From: Oerskovia rustica
GTDB taxonomy: Bacteria; Actinomycetota; Actinomycetes; Actinomycetales; Cellulomonadaceae
Length of the DNA: 35,833 nt
Direction of reading: 5' to 3'
Assembly: GCF_014836555.1 (NCBI RefSeq)
Contig: NZ_JACSQQ010000002.1
Coordinates: 138,581-174,413 of the forward strand
Part shown: positions 27,161 to 34,729 of the stretch, piece after piece
How the letters are laid out: every line of letters begins with the position of its first letter
How positions within the stretch are numbered: the stretch's first letter is position 1
Program-made: the position numbers and the translations under genes
Notes under the pieces: generated by a model
Told to the model about the DNA's origin: nothing
The model's database searches: none
What the model saw: the letters and a program-made list of their open reading frames with translations, nothing else

Positions 27161-27192
27161 AGGCCCCCTCACCGAGACCGGTGAGGGGCCCT
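27161..27192. terminator. Bidirectional terminator between the O-methyltransferase gene and pepA
   Basis: A 14-bp stem with one C-C mismatch (27161-27174 with 27179-27192) and a 4-base loop AGAC, midway between convergent genes ending at 27147 and 27208. It is the strongest terminator-like structure in the window. Confidence 0.75.
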
Positions 27193-27207
27193 CCTCGGTG
27201 TCGAGGG

Positions 27208-28836
27208 TCAGTCGAGGTCGCGCAGGAACTGCAGCAGGAGGCGCGCGCCGTAGCCGGTCGCCCCCTCCGTGACCTCGTGACGCGACGCCGTGGCGCGCGC
27301 CGGTCCCGCGATGTCGAGGTGGACCCACGGCAGACCGTCCGTGAACTCGCGCAGGAACAGGGCGGCGGTGATCGATCCACCGCCACGCGCCTCGATCGGT
27401 ACGTGGCGCAGGTCCGCGACCTCCGAGCGCAGCGCGCTCGCGTAGTCCTCCACGAGCGGCATGTGCCAGACCCGCTCCCCCGTGACGGCTGCCGCCGCCT
27501 CGATGCCGCTCACGAGCTCGGGGCTCGTGGCGAACAGCGCCGCGTGCCCCCGCCCGAGGCCGACGCTGGCCGCGCCCGTGAGGGTCGCGACGTCGACCAG
27601 CAGGTCCGGTGCGAGCGTGGCCACCGCGTACCCGAGGGCGTCGGCGAGCACCAGGCGTCCCTCGGCGTCCGTGTTCGCGATCTCGACGGTCGTGCCCGAG
27701 TAGGTCCGCAGGACGTCTCCGGGACGGTATGAGTCGGCGCCGAAGTGGTTCTCGGCGAGGGGCAGGACGGCGGTGACCTTGTGCCGCACCCCGGACTCCG
27801 CCGCTCCGAGCACCGCGGCCAGAGCGACCGCTGCCCCTGCCATGTCCGTCTTCATGGGCACCATGGCCTCACGCGGCTTGATCGAGAGCCCGCCCGTGTC
27901 GTACGTGATGCCCTTGCCGACGACGACGACGTGCCGCTCGGCGGCCTCGGGCTCGTACGTGACGGTCACGAGGCGGGGAGGGCTGGCCGACGCGGCCCCG
28001 ACCGCCAGGAGGGCGCCGAAGCCCTGGGCCGCGAGCTCCTTGGGGCCGAGCACCTCGACGGCCAGACCAGCGGCACCGGCCAGGGCTGTCGCCTGCTCGG
28101 CGACCCAGGCGGGGTCCTTGACGTTGGAGGGCGTGTTGGCCAGGTCTCGCACGAGCCACGTCGCGGTGGCCGAGACGCGAGCTGCCTCGAGCTGCGTCTC
28201 CCGGCTCTCGCCGAGCAGCACGAGCTGCTCGGCCGGGGCGTCCTGCGCGGGGCCCTCGCCCGGTCGTGCCGCCGTCGGGCGGCCGAAGCGCGGGATGCGG
28301 TAGGCCGCGAGGAGGTAGCCCTCGACGAAGGCGCGCACGCCCGTCGCGGTCGCGTCCGCGGTGGCCGCGCTGACGACTCGTTCGAGGCCTCGGGTGGCCC
28401 CTGCGAGCGCAGCGCCGGCACGCCGCAGCTCCAGGTCCGTGCCGCTGCCGATCCCGAGCAGGACGATCGTCGACGGCAGCCCGGCCCACGGCAGGCGGTG
28501 CGTGGAGCCCGTGTGGGTGCGCGGCAGGTCGACCGTGGCGACCTGCCCTGCCGCGCCGCGGAAGGACGTACCCCCGGAGCGGTCCGCGAGCTCGGCCAGA
28601 TCGATGCCGTAGCGCGCGGTGGCGTCCACGGTGCCGGCGCGCGGCTGGAGGCCGTCCTCCTCCTCGAGCGGAGGAGCGACGGCCACCACGAGCGCGGCGA
28701 CCGCGTCGTCGGTGAGGAACGGACAGTCCAGGACGGTGCCCGGCGCCTCGACGACCTCGGGGAGGTGTCGAGGAGCACCGCCGACGGGCGGGAGGTCCGG
28801 GACTGGCTGGGCTGCCTGGGCTGCGCGCGCGGTCAA
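27208..28836 (-). CDS. pepA: Leucyl aminopeptidase (M17 family)
   Basis: A 542-residue dizinc/dimanganese aminopeptidase of the M17 family, which removes N-terminal residues from peptides in the cytosol. The N-terminal macro-like domain (to about residue 200) is followed by the catalytic domain. The first metal-site Lys and Asp lie in 'VGKGITYDTGGLSIKP', then 'MKTDMAGAA'. The family signature 'NTDAEGRLVLAD' supplies Asp, Glu and the catalytic Arg. The start is TTG at 28836, six bases after the DUF3117 stop, without a clear Shine-Dalgarno sequence. No other plausible start lies nearby, so the exact N-terminus is uncertain. It is probably co-transcribed with the DUF3117 gene. Confidence 0.93.
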   Translation of the reverse strand: MTARAAQAAQPVPDLPPVGGAPRHLPEVVEAPGTVLDCPFLTDDAVAALVVAVAPPLEEEDGLQPRAGTVDATARYGIDLAELADRSGGTSFRGAAGQVATVDLPRTHTGSTHRLPWAGLPSTIVLLGIGSGTDLELRRAGAALAGATRGLERVVSAATADATATGVRAFVEGYLLAAYRIPRFGRPTAARPGEGPAQDAPAEQLVLLGESRETQLEAARVSATATWLVRDLANTPSNVKDPAWVAEQATALAGAAGLAVEVLGPKELAAQGFGALLAVGAASASPPRLVTVTYEPEAAERHVVVVGKGITYDTGGLSIKPREAMVPMKTDMAGAAVALAAVLGAAESGVRHKVTAVLPLAENHFGADSYRPGDVLRTYSGTTVEIANTDAEGRLVLADALGYAVATLAPDLLVDVATLTGAASVGLGRGHAALFATSPELVSGIEAAAAVTGERVWHMPLVEDYASALRSEVADLRHVPIEARGGGSITAALFLREFTDGLPWVHLDIAGPARATASRHEVTEGATGYGARLLLQFLRDLD

Positions 28837-28842
28837 GGTGTC

Positions 28843-29010
28843 TCAGCCCACGACGGCTTGGAGAGCCTCGCCCAGCTCGCTGGCCTCGGTCGCGTTGAGC
28901 TCCACCACGAGTCGACCGCCACCCTCGAGCGGGACGCGCATGACGATGCCGCGACCTTCCTTGGTGACCTCGAGCGGGCCATCCCCCGTACGCGGCTTCA
29001 TCGCAGCCAT
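28843..29010 (-). CDS. DUF3117 small conserved actinobacterial protein
   Basis: A 55-residue protein that matches the highly conserved DUF3117 family almost word for word ('MAAMKPRTGDGPLEVTKEG' then 'RGIVMRVPLEGGGRLVVEL'). It occurs in nearly all actinobacteria (recalled as Rv1211 in M. tuberculosis). The predicted fold is a small beta sheet plus a C-terminal helix. The ATG at 29010 has GGAGAG 7 bases upstream. Its function is unknown. A structured leader of about 95 bases precedes it. Confidence 0.95.
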   Translation of the reverse strand: MAAMKPRTGDGPLEVTKEGRGIVMRVPLEGGGRLVVELNATEASELGEALQAVVG

Positions 29011-29061
29011 TGTGGGCTCTCCATTCCGTAGTCCAGTACTGCTGTGGTCGACGTCCCGGCA

Positions 29062-29088
29062 GGTCGGTGGCGCGTCTCCGCGCCGACC
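29062..29088. other. Hairpin in the DUF3117 mRNA leader
   Basis: Arms GGTC...GGCGCG (29062-29074, with a 3-base bulge) and CGCGCCGACC (29079-29088) around a TCTC loop. ACGTCC at 29051-29056 can also pair with GGACGT at 29097-29102, extending the structure. It lies between a TAGAAT -10 candidate and the gene start. I recognise no known riboswitch. Confidence 0.4.
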
Positions 29089-29110
29089 GTCCAGAGGACG
29101 TCCAGGTACC

Positions 29111-29116
29111 ATTCTA
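29111..29116 (-). promoter_or_regulatory. -10 box of the DUF3117-pepA unit
   Basis: TAGAAT on the minus strand, a good TAnnnT match about 95 bases before the DUF3117 start. No recognisable -35. The gap 29117-29235 otherwise shows only a weak TGGCA/TGCCA inverted repeat (29171-29185) that could end the upstream glycosyltransferase transcript. Confidence 0.5.
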
Positions 29117-29235
29117 GTTCACCGATACGACACGCCGTGGCCGCAAATGCCCAGATCGTGACCTGAGACGTGGCAGGACGTGCCAGGACTCGGTGGGACG
29201 AGCCCGCGCTCGGCACGCCACGGCGCCAGGACTCG

Positions 29236-30654
29236 CTACGGCGGCCACCCGCTCGGTGGTGTGAGCCGCCACAGCGCCCAGACCCACCAGGCCTGCCCTG
29301 CCACCCCGGCGGCCAGGCACCCCCAGAACCACCATCGAGAGCGGGTCCACCCGAGAGTGACGGCCCCGAGGGGGAACGCGAGCAGCAGGAACCTGACGAT
29401 GCTCGTCCAGGGCTCGATCACGGCGACCAGGTATCCCAGGTAGGCCAGCGGCCAGGCCTGGAGCTCCGGGCCCAGCCGCCGCGAGACCGGGCTCAGGCCG
29501 AGAGCCGCCACGCCCGCCAGGACAGCCGCCAGGACCCACGGCCCGGCGCCGCCGAACAGCGCGCGCGAGACGTCGAGCCAGGGCACGAACGGCACCACGG
29601 GACCGGTCCCCCGCCAGGCGCCCTGCGTCAGGAAGTACGCGTCCGAGCGCCCGGTCGCGATCCCGCAGACGAGCTGCCAGAGCAGCCCGCTGAGCACGGC
29701 GACGACGAGCAGGGCGGCGATCCGCACGGCGTCCCGCCACGGGAAGGGCAGAGGGTCGCGGTCCCCGGCGAGGGCCACCGCGCCCGTGGGTACCGCGCCC
29801 TCCACCAGCCCTCCCTGTGCGGCGACGCCCGGCTGACGGTCGCGCGGCAGGCCGCCCGGCGTACCGCCCGGCGCTCCGGCGGGGATCTCCTGGCGTGCCC
29901 GCCGCCACTCCTGGTACCGCACGACGGCGTGCCACGCCACGACCAGCGCGAGCGGCAGCGCGACCGCGCGCGTGAAACCGAGGAGCACGATCACGAGCCC
30001 TGCCCACTCGTAGCGCCGCGCCCAGAGCAGGTACAGGGCCGAGGCGACCAGCAGCAGCGCGAGCGCCTCGGTGTAGGCGACCTGGAGGACGACCGAGGAC
30101 GGGAAGACGCTCACGAGCGCGACCGTGGCGAGCGGCAGGCCGGGCCGTCGCTCGACGGCCCGGTGCCCGGCCCGTTCGACGAGGCGATGGATGACGAGCA
30201 TCGCCCCCGCTCCGCAGAGCAGGGAGATCGTGGGCGCCACGACGTCCCAGCCCAGCCCGGTGACCTGCTGGACCGCGCGGACCAGGAACGGGAACAGGGG
30301 GTAGAAGGCCCAGACGTTCTGCTGCACGGCCCCGTCGGGCCCGACGGGCAGCTCTGCGGGGTACCCGTCCTCGGCGATCTGCTGGTACCACGAGGCGTCC
30401 CACATCCGTCCCGTCCACGCGCTGTACGACGGCGCGGCGTCGGTCCAGAGGTTGGCCTCCTGCCAGCGCGAGACGACCAGCAGGATCATGGCGGTCACGA
30501 GCCGGGCCGTGACGTAGACCGCGAGCACCTGGACCCACCAGTGCCACCGCGCGGGAGCCAGCACGGCGGGGAGCGGGCGGGCGGGCTGCCGCGGTGACCG
30601 AGCGGGTCCGCCCGCGCGGCTCGCCCCGCCCGCGGCCACGTCGCGGCGGCTCAC
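29236..30654 (-). CDS. GT-C family membrane glycosyltransferase, PIG-V mannosyltransferase-like
   Basis: A 472-residue integral membrane protein with roughly nine to ten hydrophobic segments. After the first helix comes 'WTGRMWDASWYQQIAEDGYP', and then 'FYPLFPFLVRAVQQ'. This W-D-x-x-W-Y...G-Y-P...Y-P-L-x-P pattern is characteristic of PIG-V-like mannosyltransferases, which use polyprenyl-phosphate-linked sugars on the outer face of the membrane. A Gly/Pro-rich loop of about 60 residues interrupts the middle. The GTG at 30654 overlaps the natural end of folP2 by 4 bases (GTGA). The internal stop in folP2 could reduce its translation by polarity. The donor and acceptor are unknown. Confidence 0.8.
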   Translation of the reverse strand: MSRRDVAAGGASRAGGPARSPRQPARPLPAVLAPARWHWWVQVLAVYVTARLVTAMILLVVSRWQEANLWTDAAPSYSAWTGRMWDASWYQQIAEDGYPAELPVGPDGAVQQNVWAFYPLFPFLVRAVQQVTGLGWDVVAPTISLLCGAGAMLVIHRLVERAGHRAVERRPGLPLATVALVSVFPSSVVLQVAYTEALALLLVASALYLLWARRYEWAGLVIVLLGFTRAVALPLALVVAWHAVVRYQEWRRARQEIPAGAPGGTPGGLPRDRQPGVAAQGGLVEGAVPTGAVALAGDRDPLPFPWRDAVRIAALLVVAVLSGLLWQLVCGIATGRSDAYFLTQGAWRGTGPVVPFVPWLDVSRALFGGAGPWVLAAVLAGVAALGLSPVSRRLGPELQAWPLAYLGYLVAVIEPWTSIVRFLLLAFPLGAVTLGWTRSRWWFWGCLAAGVAGQAWWVWALWRLTPPSGWPP

Positions 30655-31673
30655 GCCAGACCGCGCAGCGCGCGAGCCGGCGGTGTGTCTCCGCGGATCG
30701 CCGCAACCGTCTCCAGGACCCGACGGGTCGCGGCGACGTCGTGCGCGCGGAACACGCGGGCGCCGAGCTACGCGGCGACCGCGGTCGCCGCGAGCGTGCC
30801 CTCGAGCCGCTCGTCGACGGGCAGGTCGAGCGTCTCGCCGACGAAGTCCTTGCGCGAGAACGCCATGAGCAGCGGGTAGCCGAGCCCCGCGAGCGCCTGC
30901 GTCCTGCGCACCAGGTGGAGCGAGTGCCAGGTGTTCTTGCCGAAGTCGTGCGTCGGGTCGACGAGGACGGACGCGGGCGGCACGCCGCAGGCGACCGCGC
31001 GCGCCGCGGCGGCCGTCAGGGTCGCCACGACGTCCTGCACGACGGCGTCACGGGGGTCGTGCGGTCGGCTCGCCTCGTCCTGCTCCGCAGTCGGGTACGC
31101 GACGCGGAACGGGTCGGTGCGCGGCACGGCCCCGCCCGTGTGCGAGCACACGACGCCCACGCCGAGCTCGCCCGCGACCTCGACCAGGGCCGGGTCGTGC
31201 CCGGCCCAGGTGTCGTTGATCAGGTCCGCCCCGGCCAGGGCCGCCTCGCGGGCGACCTCGGCGCGCCAGGTGTCGACGCTCACGAGCAGGTCGGGGAACT
31301 CCGCACGCACCCGTCCCACGAAGGGCACGACGCGTCGGATCTCCTCGGCCGCGGTGACCTCGGGGCCGGTGCCGGCGCGCACTCCCCCGACGTCGACGAT
31401 GGCAGCCCCCTCGGACCACGCCCGTGCGACGGCCTCGAGCGCCGCGCCGTCGTCGAGCTGGCGTGCCGGGGCGTAGAACGAGTCGGTCGTGCGGTTGACG
31501 ATCGCCATGACCACGGGGCGCTGGGGACGCCCGGGAGCCGACTCGTCGACGCCGACCTCACGCCCTCGCAGGACGAGCGGTGCGCACTGCGGAGGGACCG
31601 GCGAGGGAACCTCCGACGACGTGCGCCATCCTGACGTCCGGTCGCCCTGCACCGGGGGCACAACCTCGGTCAC
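30651..31673 (-). pseudogene. folP2: folP2-like dihydropteroate synthase homologue interrupted by an in-frame TAG
   Basis: Reading starts at GTG 31673 (GTGA overlap with the LOG gene) and covers 301 codons to a TAG at 30768-30770. The same frame then continues for 38 codons, 'LGARVFRAHDVAATRRVLE' and so on, to a TGA at 30651-30653. That tail is clearly homologous and contains the R-x-H pair that binds the phosphate in dihydropteroate synthases. The body has 'VVMAIVNRTTDSFYAPAR', 'VDVGGVRAGTG', 'VSVDTWRAEVA', 'CSHTGGAVPRTDPFRVAY' and 'VDPTHDFGKNTWHSL'. These mark the FolP2 paralogue rather than the sulfonamide-target enzyme. Mycobacterial FolP2 is reported not to have synthase activity. A TGG-to-TAG change is the simplest origin. 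Alternatives are read-through or a base-call error. Confidence 0.85.
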
Positions 31674-32488
31674 CGGTCGCCGGACGCCCGCTGCTGGGCG
31701 GTTGCCGTGTCGGCCACGGCCTCGAGCTCTTCCGCACGCAGCTCCGCGCCACGTTCGCACACGTACTCGACGGCCTCTGCCGGGTCGTCGCACAGGTACA
31801 GCAGGTCGAGGTCGTGCGCGCTGATCATGCCGCGCCCGGCGACGGTCGTGCGCGCCCAGTCGAGCAGGCCCTGCCAGTACTCGGTGTCCACGAGCGCGAT
31901 GGGGAACTCGGTGACCTTGTGCGTCTGGACCAGGGTCAGCGCCTCGAAGAGCTCGTCGAACGTGCCGAACCCGCCCGGCAGGACGACGAAGCCCTGCGCG
32001 TACTTCACGAACATCGTCTTACGGGCGAAGAAGTACCGGAAGTTCACGCCGAGGTTGACGTACTTGTTCATGCCCTGCTCGAACGGCAGCTCGATGCCGA
32101 GGCCGATCGACAGGCCTCCCGCCTCGTTGGCACCCTTGTTCGCGGCCTCCATGATCCCGGGCCCGCCGCCCGTGATGACCGCGAGGTCGCGCTCGGCGAG
32201 AAGCCGGCCGACCTGCTCGGCCAGCGCGTAGTCCGGGTGGTCGGGACTCGTGCGCGCCGACCCGAAGACCGACACCGCCGGGCCGACCTCGGCGAGGGCG
32301 CCGAAGCCCTCGACGAACTCGCTCTGGATCCTCATGACCCGCCACGGGTCGCTGTGCACCCAGTCCGCGCTGCCCGCGGTGTCGAGCAGCCGCTGGTCGG
32401 TCGTCTGCTGGGGAATCTGCTCGCCCCGCAGCAGCACCGGACCCTTGCGGTAACCGGTGCCTGCCTGGGGAACTCCGTCGTCGCTCAT
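31670..32488 (-). CDS. TIGR00730 family Rossmann-fold protein (LOG family)
   Basis: A 272-residue LOG-like protein. The fold begins with 'VSVFGSARTSPDHPDY', then 'AVITGGGPGIMEAANKGANEAGG'. The family motif P-G-G-x-G-T-x-x-E is 'LPGGFGTFDELFE' (about residues 170-182), with the phosphoribohydrolase residues 'RKTMFVKYAQGFVV' before it. LOG proteins hydrolyse cytokinin riboside monophosphates or related nucleotides, and some are only known as lysine-decarboxylase-like. It matches recalled Rv1205, which lies near folP2 in M. tuberculosis. The ATG has no Shine-Dalgarno sequence but TAGGCT 7 bases upstream. The stop overlaps the folP2 start by 4 bases. Confidence 0.92.
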   Translation of the reverse strand: MSDDGVPQAGTGYRKGPVLLRGEQIPQQTTDQRLLDTAGSADWVHSDPWRVMRIQSEFVEGFGALAEVGPAVSVFGSARTSPDHPDYALAEQVGRLLAERDLAVITGGGPGIMEAANKGANEAGGLSIGLGIELPFEQGMNKYVNLGVNFRYFFARKTMFVKYAQGFVVLPGGFGTFDELFEALTLVQTHKVTEFPIALVDTEYWQGLLDWARTTVAGRGMISAHDLDLLYLCDDPAEAVEYVCERGAELRAEELEAVADTATAQQRASGDR

Positions 32489-32495
32489 GCTCTCG

Positions 32496-32501
32496 AGCCT
32501 A
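32496..32501 (-). promoter_or_regulatory. -10 box of the LOG-folP2-glycosyltransferase unit, leaderless arrangement
   Basis: TAGGCT on the minus strand, 7 bases before the ATG at 32488. No ribosome-binding sequence is present. Confidence 0.5.
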
Positions 32502-32530
32502 AGCCGTCCCGGTACCGGTGGCGGGGACGA

Positions 32531-33685
32531 TCAGCGGGTGAGCCACTCGCGCAGCGCGTCGTGGCACAGCGCGAGGTGGCCGACCGGGCAACGCTCGTCG
32601 TCCTTGTGCGCGAGCACGGGGTCGCCGGGGCCGAAGTTCACGGCCGGGATCCCCATCTCGGCGAAGCGGGCGACGTCCGTCCAGCCGTACTTGGGGGCGG
32701 GCGCCCCGCCCGTGAGCTCGAGCACCGTGGCGGCGAAGTCGGCCGCGAGCGGGTCGTCGAGCCCTGGGCGTGCACCCGGAGCGGCGTCGGTGACGACCAC
32801 CTCGAAACCGGAGAACAGGTCGCGGACGTGCGCCTCGGCGTCGGGCAGCGACCTCGAGGGCGCGAAGCGGTAGTTGACCGTGACCACGCACTCGTCCGGG
32901 ACGACGTTCCCCGCGATGCCGCCGCGGATACCGACGGCGTTCATGCCCTCGCGGTAGACGAGCCCCTCGACCTCGATCGACGCGGGCTCGTAGGCCGCGA
33001 GGCGGTCGAGCACGACCGACGCCGAGTGGATCGCGTTGGACCCCATCCACGCGCGCGCCGAGTGCGCCGTGACCCCGGGGACCCGTACCTCGACGCGCAG
33101 CGTCCCGTTGCAGCCGCCCTCGATGCCCGCGGCCGTGGCCTCGCCGAGGATCGCGAAGTCGCCCTGCAGGAGCTCGGGGTGGTTGCGTGCGAGGCGGCCC
33201 AGGCCGTTGAGGTCGGACGCGACCTCCTCGAGGTCGTAGAAGACCCAGGTGACGTCCTGGTTGGGCTCCGTGAGGGACGCCGCGAGCGCGAGCTGCACCG
33301 AGAGCCCGCCCTTCATGTCGACCGTCCCTCGCCCCCAGATCTCGGCCTGGGCGCCCTCGCCGACCAGGCGGGTGGGCAGGTTCGGCGGGTCGGTCAGCGG
33401 CACGGTGTCGATGTGCCCGGCGATCACGACGCGGCGCGAGCGCCCGAGGTGCGTGCGGGCGACGATCGCGTTGCCGTCGCGCACGACGTCCAGGTGCGCG
33501 AGCGGTCGCAGCGCGGCCTCGATCGCGTCGGCCAGGGCCTTCTCGTCCCCGCTCACGGACGGCACGTCGCACACCGCGCGGAAGAGCGCCGTGAGGTCGC
33601 CGTCGAGGTCGAGCCGGATCGCCGGCGGCGGCACGGTCGGCGTGGTCTGGTCGGAGGTCTGGTCGGGAGTCTCGTCGCTGGTCAC
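32531..33685 (-). CDS. dapE: Succinyl-diaminopimelate desuccinylase
   Basis: This enzyme removes succinate from N-succinyl-LL-diaminopimelate in lysine and peptidoglycan precursor synthesis. It is a 384-residue M20A-type dimetal enzyme. The metal ligands appear in 'IAGHIDTVPLTD' and 'WGRGTVDMKGG', the catalytic Glu in 'YDLEEVASDLNG', a further ligand in 'AILGEATAAGIEGGCNG', and the dimer-domain 'TAHSARAWMGSNAIH'. The start is GTG at 33685 with a TAGGGT box 6 bases upstream and no Shine-Dalgarno sequence. It is divergent from dapD, the preceding pathway enzyme. Confidence 0.95.
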   Translation of the reverse strand: MTSDETPDQTSDQTTPTVPPPAIRLDLDGDLTALFRAVCDVPSVSGDEKALADAIEAALRPLAHLDVVRDGNAIVARTHLGRSRRVVIAGHIDTVPLTDPPNLPTRLVGEGAQAEIWGRGTVDMKGGLSVQLALAASLTEPNQDVTWVFYDLEEVASDLNGLGRLARNHPELLQGDFAILGEATAAGIEGGCNGTLRVEVRVPGVTAHSARAWMGSNAIHSASVVLDRLAAYEPASIEVEGLVYREGMNAVGIRGGIAGNVVPDECVVTVNYRFAPSRSLPDAEAHVRDLFSGFEVVVTDAAPGARPGLDDPLAADFAATVLELTGGAPAPKYGWTDVARFAEMGIPAVNFGPGDPVLAHKDDERCPVGHLALCHDALREWLTR

Positions 33686-33691
33686 ACGCAG

Positions 33692-33697
33692 ACCCTA
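33692..33697 (-). promoter_or_regulatory. -10 box of dapE, leaderless arrangement
   Basis: TAGGGT on the minus strand followed by 6 bases and the GTG start. The divergent dapD uses the same hexamer and spacing. Confidence 0.65.
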
Positions 33698-33732
33698 CCC
33701 GGACGGTTCACCGGTCGGCCGGGAGTGGCGGA

Positions 33733-33738
33733 TAGGGT
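33733..33738 (+). promoter_or_regulatory. -10 box of dapD, leaderless arrangement
   Basis: TAGGGT on the plus strand followed by 6 bases (gaaggc) and the ATG of dapD. The two divergent -10 boxes are only 35 bases apart, so the -35 regions overlap and the promoters probably compete or share contacts. Confidence 0.65.
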
Positions 33739-33744
33739 GAAGGC

Positions 33745-34728
33745 ATGACTTCAGCGACTCCCACCGGCGCCGCACCCGGCCCCCGCACCGCCTGGGCCTT
33801 CGGCCTCGCCACCGTGACCGACGAGGGCACCGTCCTCGACGTCTGGTACCCGTCCCCCGCCCTCGGGCAGGCCCCGGCGGACGAGACCTCCCCCGCCTCG
33901 CTCGACGCCCTCACGGAGCGCGACGACGCGCGCCGCGTGGACGTCGTAGTCGTGCGCACCGAGATCGACCTCGACGCGGCCCCCGCGGGTGCGGCCGACG
34001 CCTACCTGCGCCTGCACCTGCTCTCGCACCGCCTCGTCACCCCGCACGGTCTCAACCTGGACGGCGTCTTCGGGGCGCTGACCAACGTCGTGTGGACCAA
34101 CCACGGACCGTGCGCGGTCGAGGGCTTCGAGGAGACCCGCCTGCGCCTGCGCGCCGCGACGGGCCAGCCGGTCCAGGTCCTCGGCGTCGACAAGTTCCCC
34201 CGCATGGTCGACTACGTCGTCCCCTCGGGCGTCCGCATCGCCGACGCCGACCGGGTGCGCCTCGGCGCTCACCTCGCCGCGGGCACGACCGTCATGCACG
34301 AGGGCTTCGTCAACTTCAACGCCGGGACGCTCGGCACCTCGATGGTCGAGGGCCGCATCTCGGCCGGAGTCGTCGTGGGCGACGGGTCCGACATCGGCGG
34401 CGGCGCGTCCATCATGGGCACCCTGTCCGGCGGCGGCCGCGAGGTCATCTCGATCGGCCAGCGCTCGCTGCTCGGCGCCAACGCCGGGCTCGGCATCCCG
34501 CTCGGGGACGACTGCGTCGTCGAGTCCGGCCTCTACGTGACCGCCGGGACCAAGGTGACGCTCGTCGGCCGCAGCGGCCCCGACGGCGCCCCGGTCGTCG
34601 TCAAGGCGCGCGAGCTCTCGGGACAGGCCAACCTGCTCTTCCGTCGCAACTCCCTGACGGGCGGTGTCGAGGCGGTCTCGCGCACGGGCGTCGGGATCGA
34701 GCTCAACGCCGCGCTGCACGCCAACTGA
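33745..34728 (+). CDS. dapD: 2,3,4,5-tetrahydropyridine-2,6-dicarboxylate N-succinyltransferase
   Basis: This enzyme transfers succinyl from succinyl-CoA to tetrahydrodipicolinate, the step before the aminotransferase and DapE. It is the 327-residue actinobacterial type (as in M. tuberculosis DapD). The N-terminal domain has 'TWHG'-like conserved residues around '[27 protein letters not shown]'. A left-handed beta helix follows with hexapeptide repeats from about residue 165 ('[22 protein letters not shown]', '[22 protein letters not shown]'). Length and domain order are normal. GAAGG lies too close to the ATG to work well, so a leaderless start is favoured. The next gene begins two bases after its stop. 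Confidence 0.95.
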   Translation: MTSATPTGAAPGPRTAWAFGLATVTDEGTVLDVWYPSPALGQAPADETSPASLDALTERDDARRVDVVVVRTEIDLDAAPAGAADAYLRLHLLSHRLVTPHGLNLDGVFGALTNVVWTNHGPCAVEGFEETRLRLRAATGQPVQVLGVDKFPRMVDYVVPSGVRIADADRVRLGAHLAAGTTVMHEGFVNFNAGTLGTSMVEGRISAGVVVGDGSDIGGGASIMGTLSGGGREVISIGQRSLLGANAGLGIPLGDDCVVESGLYVTAGTKVTLVGRSGPDGAPVVVKARELSGQANLLFRRNSLTGGVEAVSRTGVGIELNAALHAN

Positions 34729-34729
34729 C

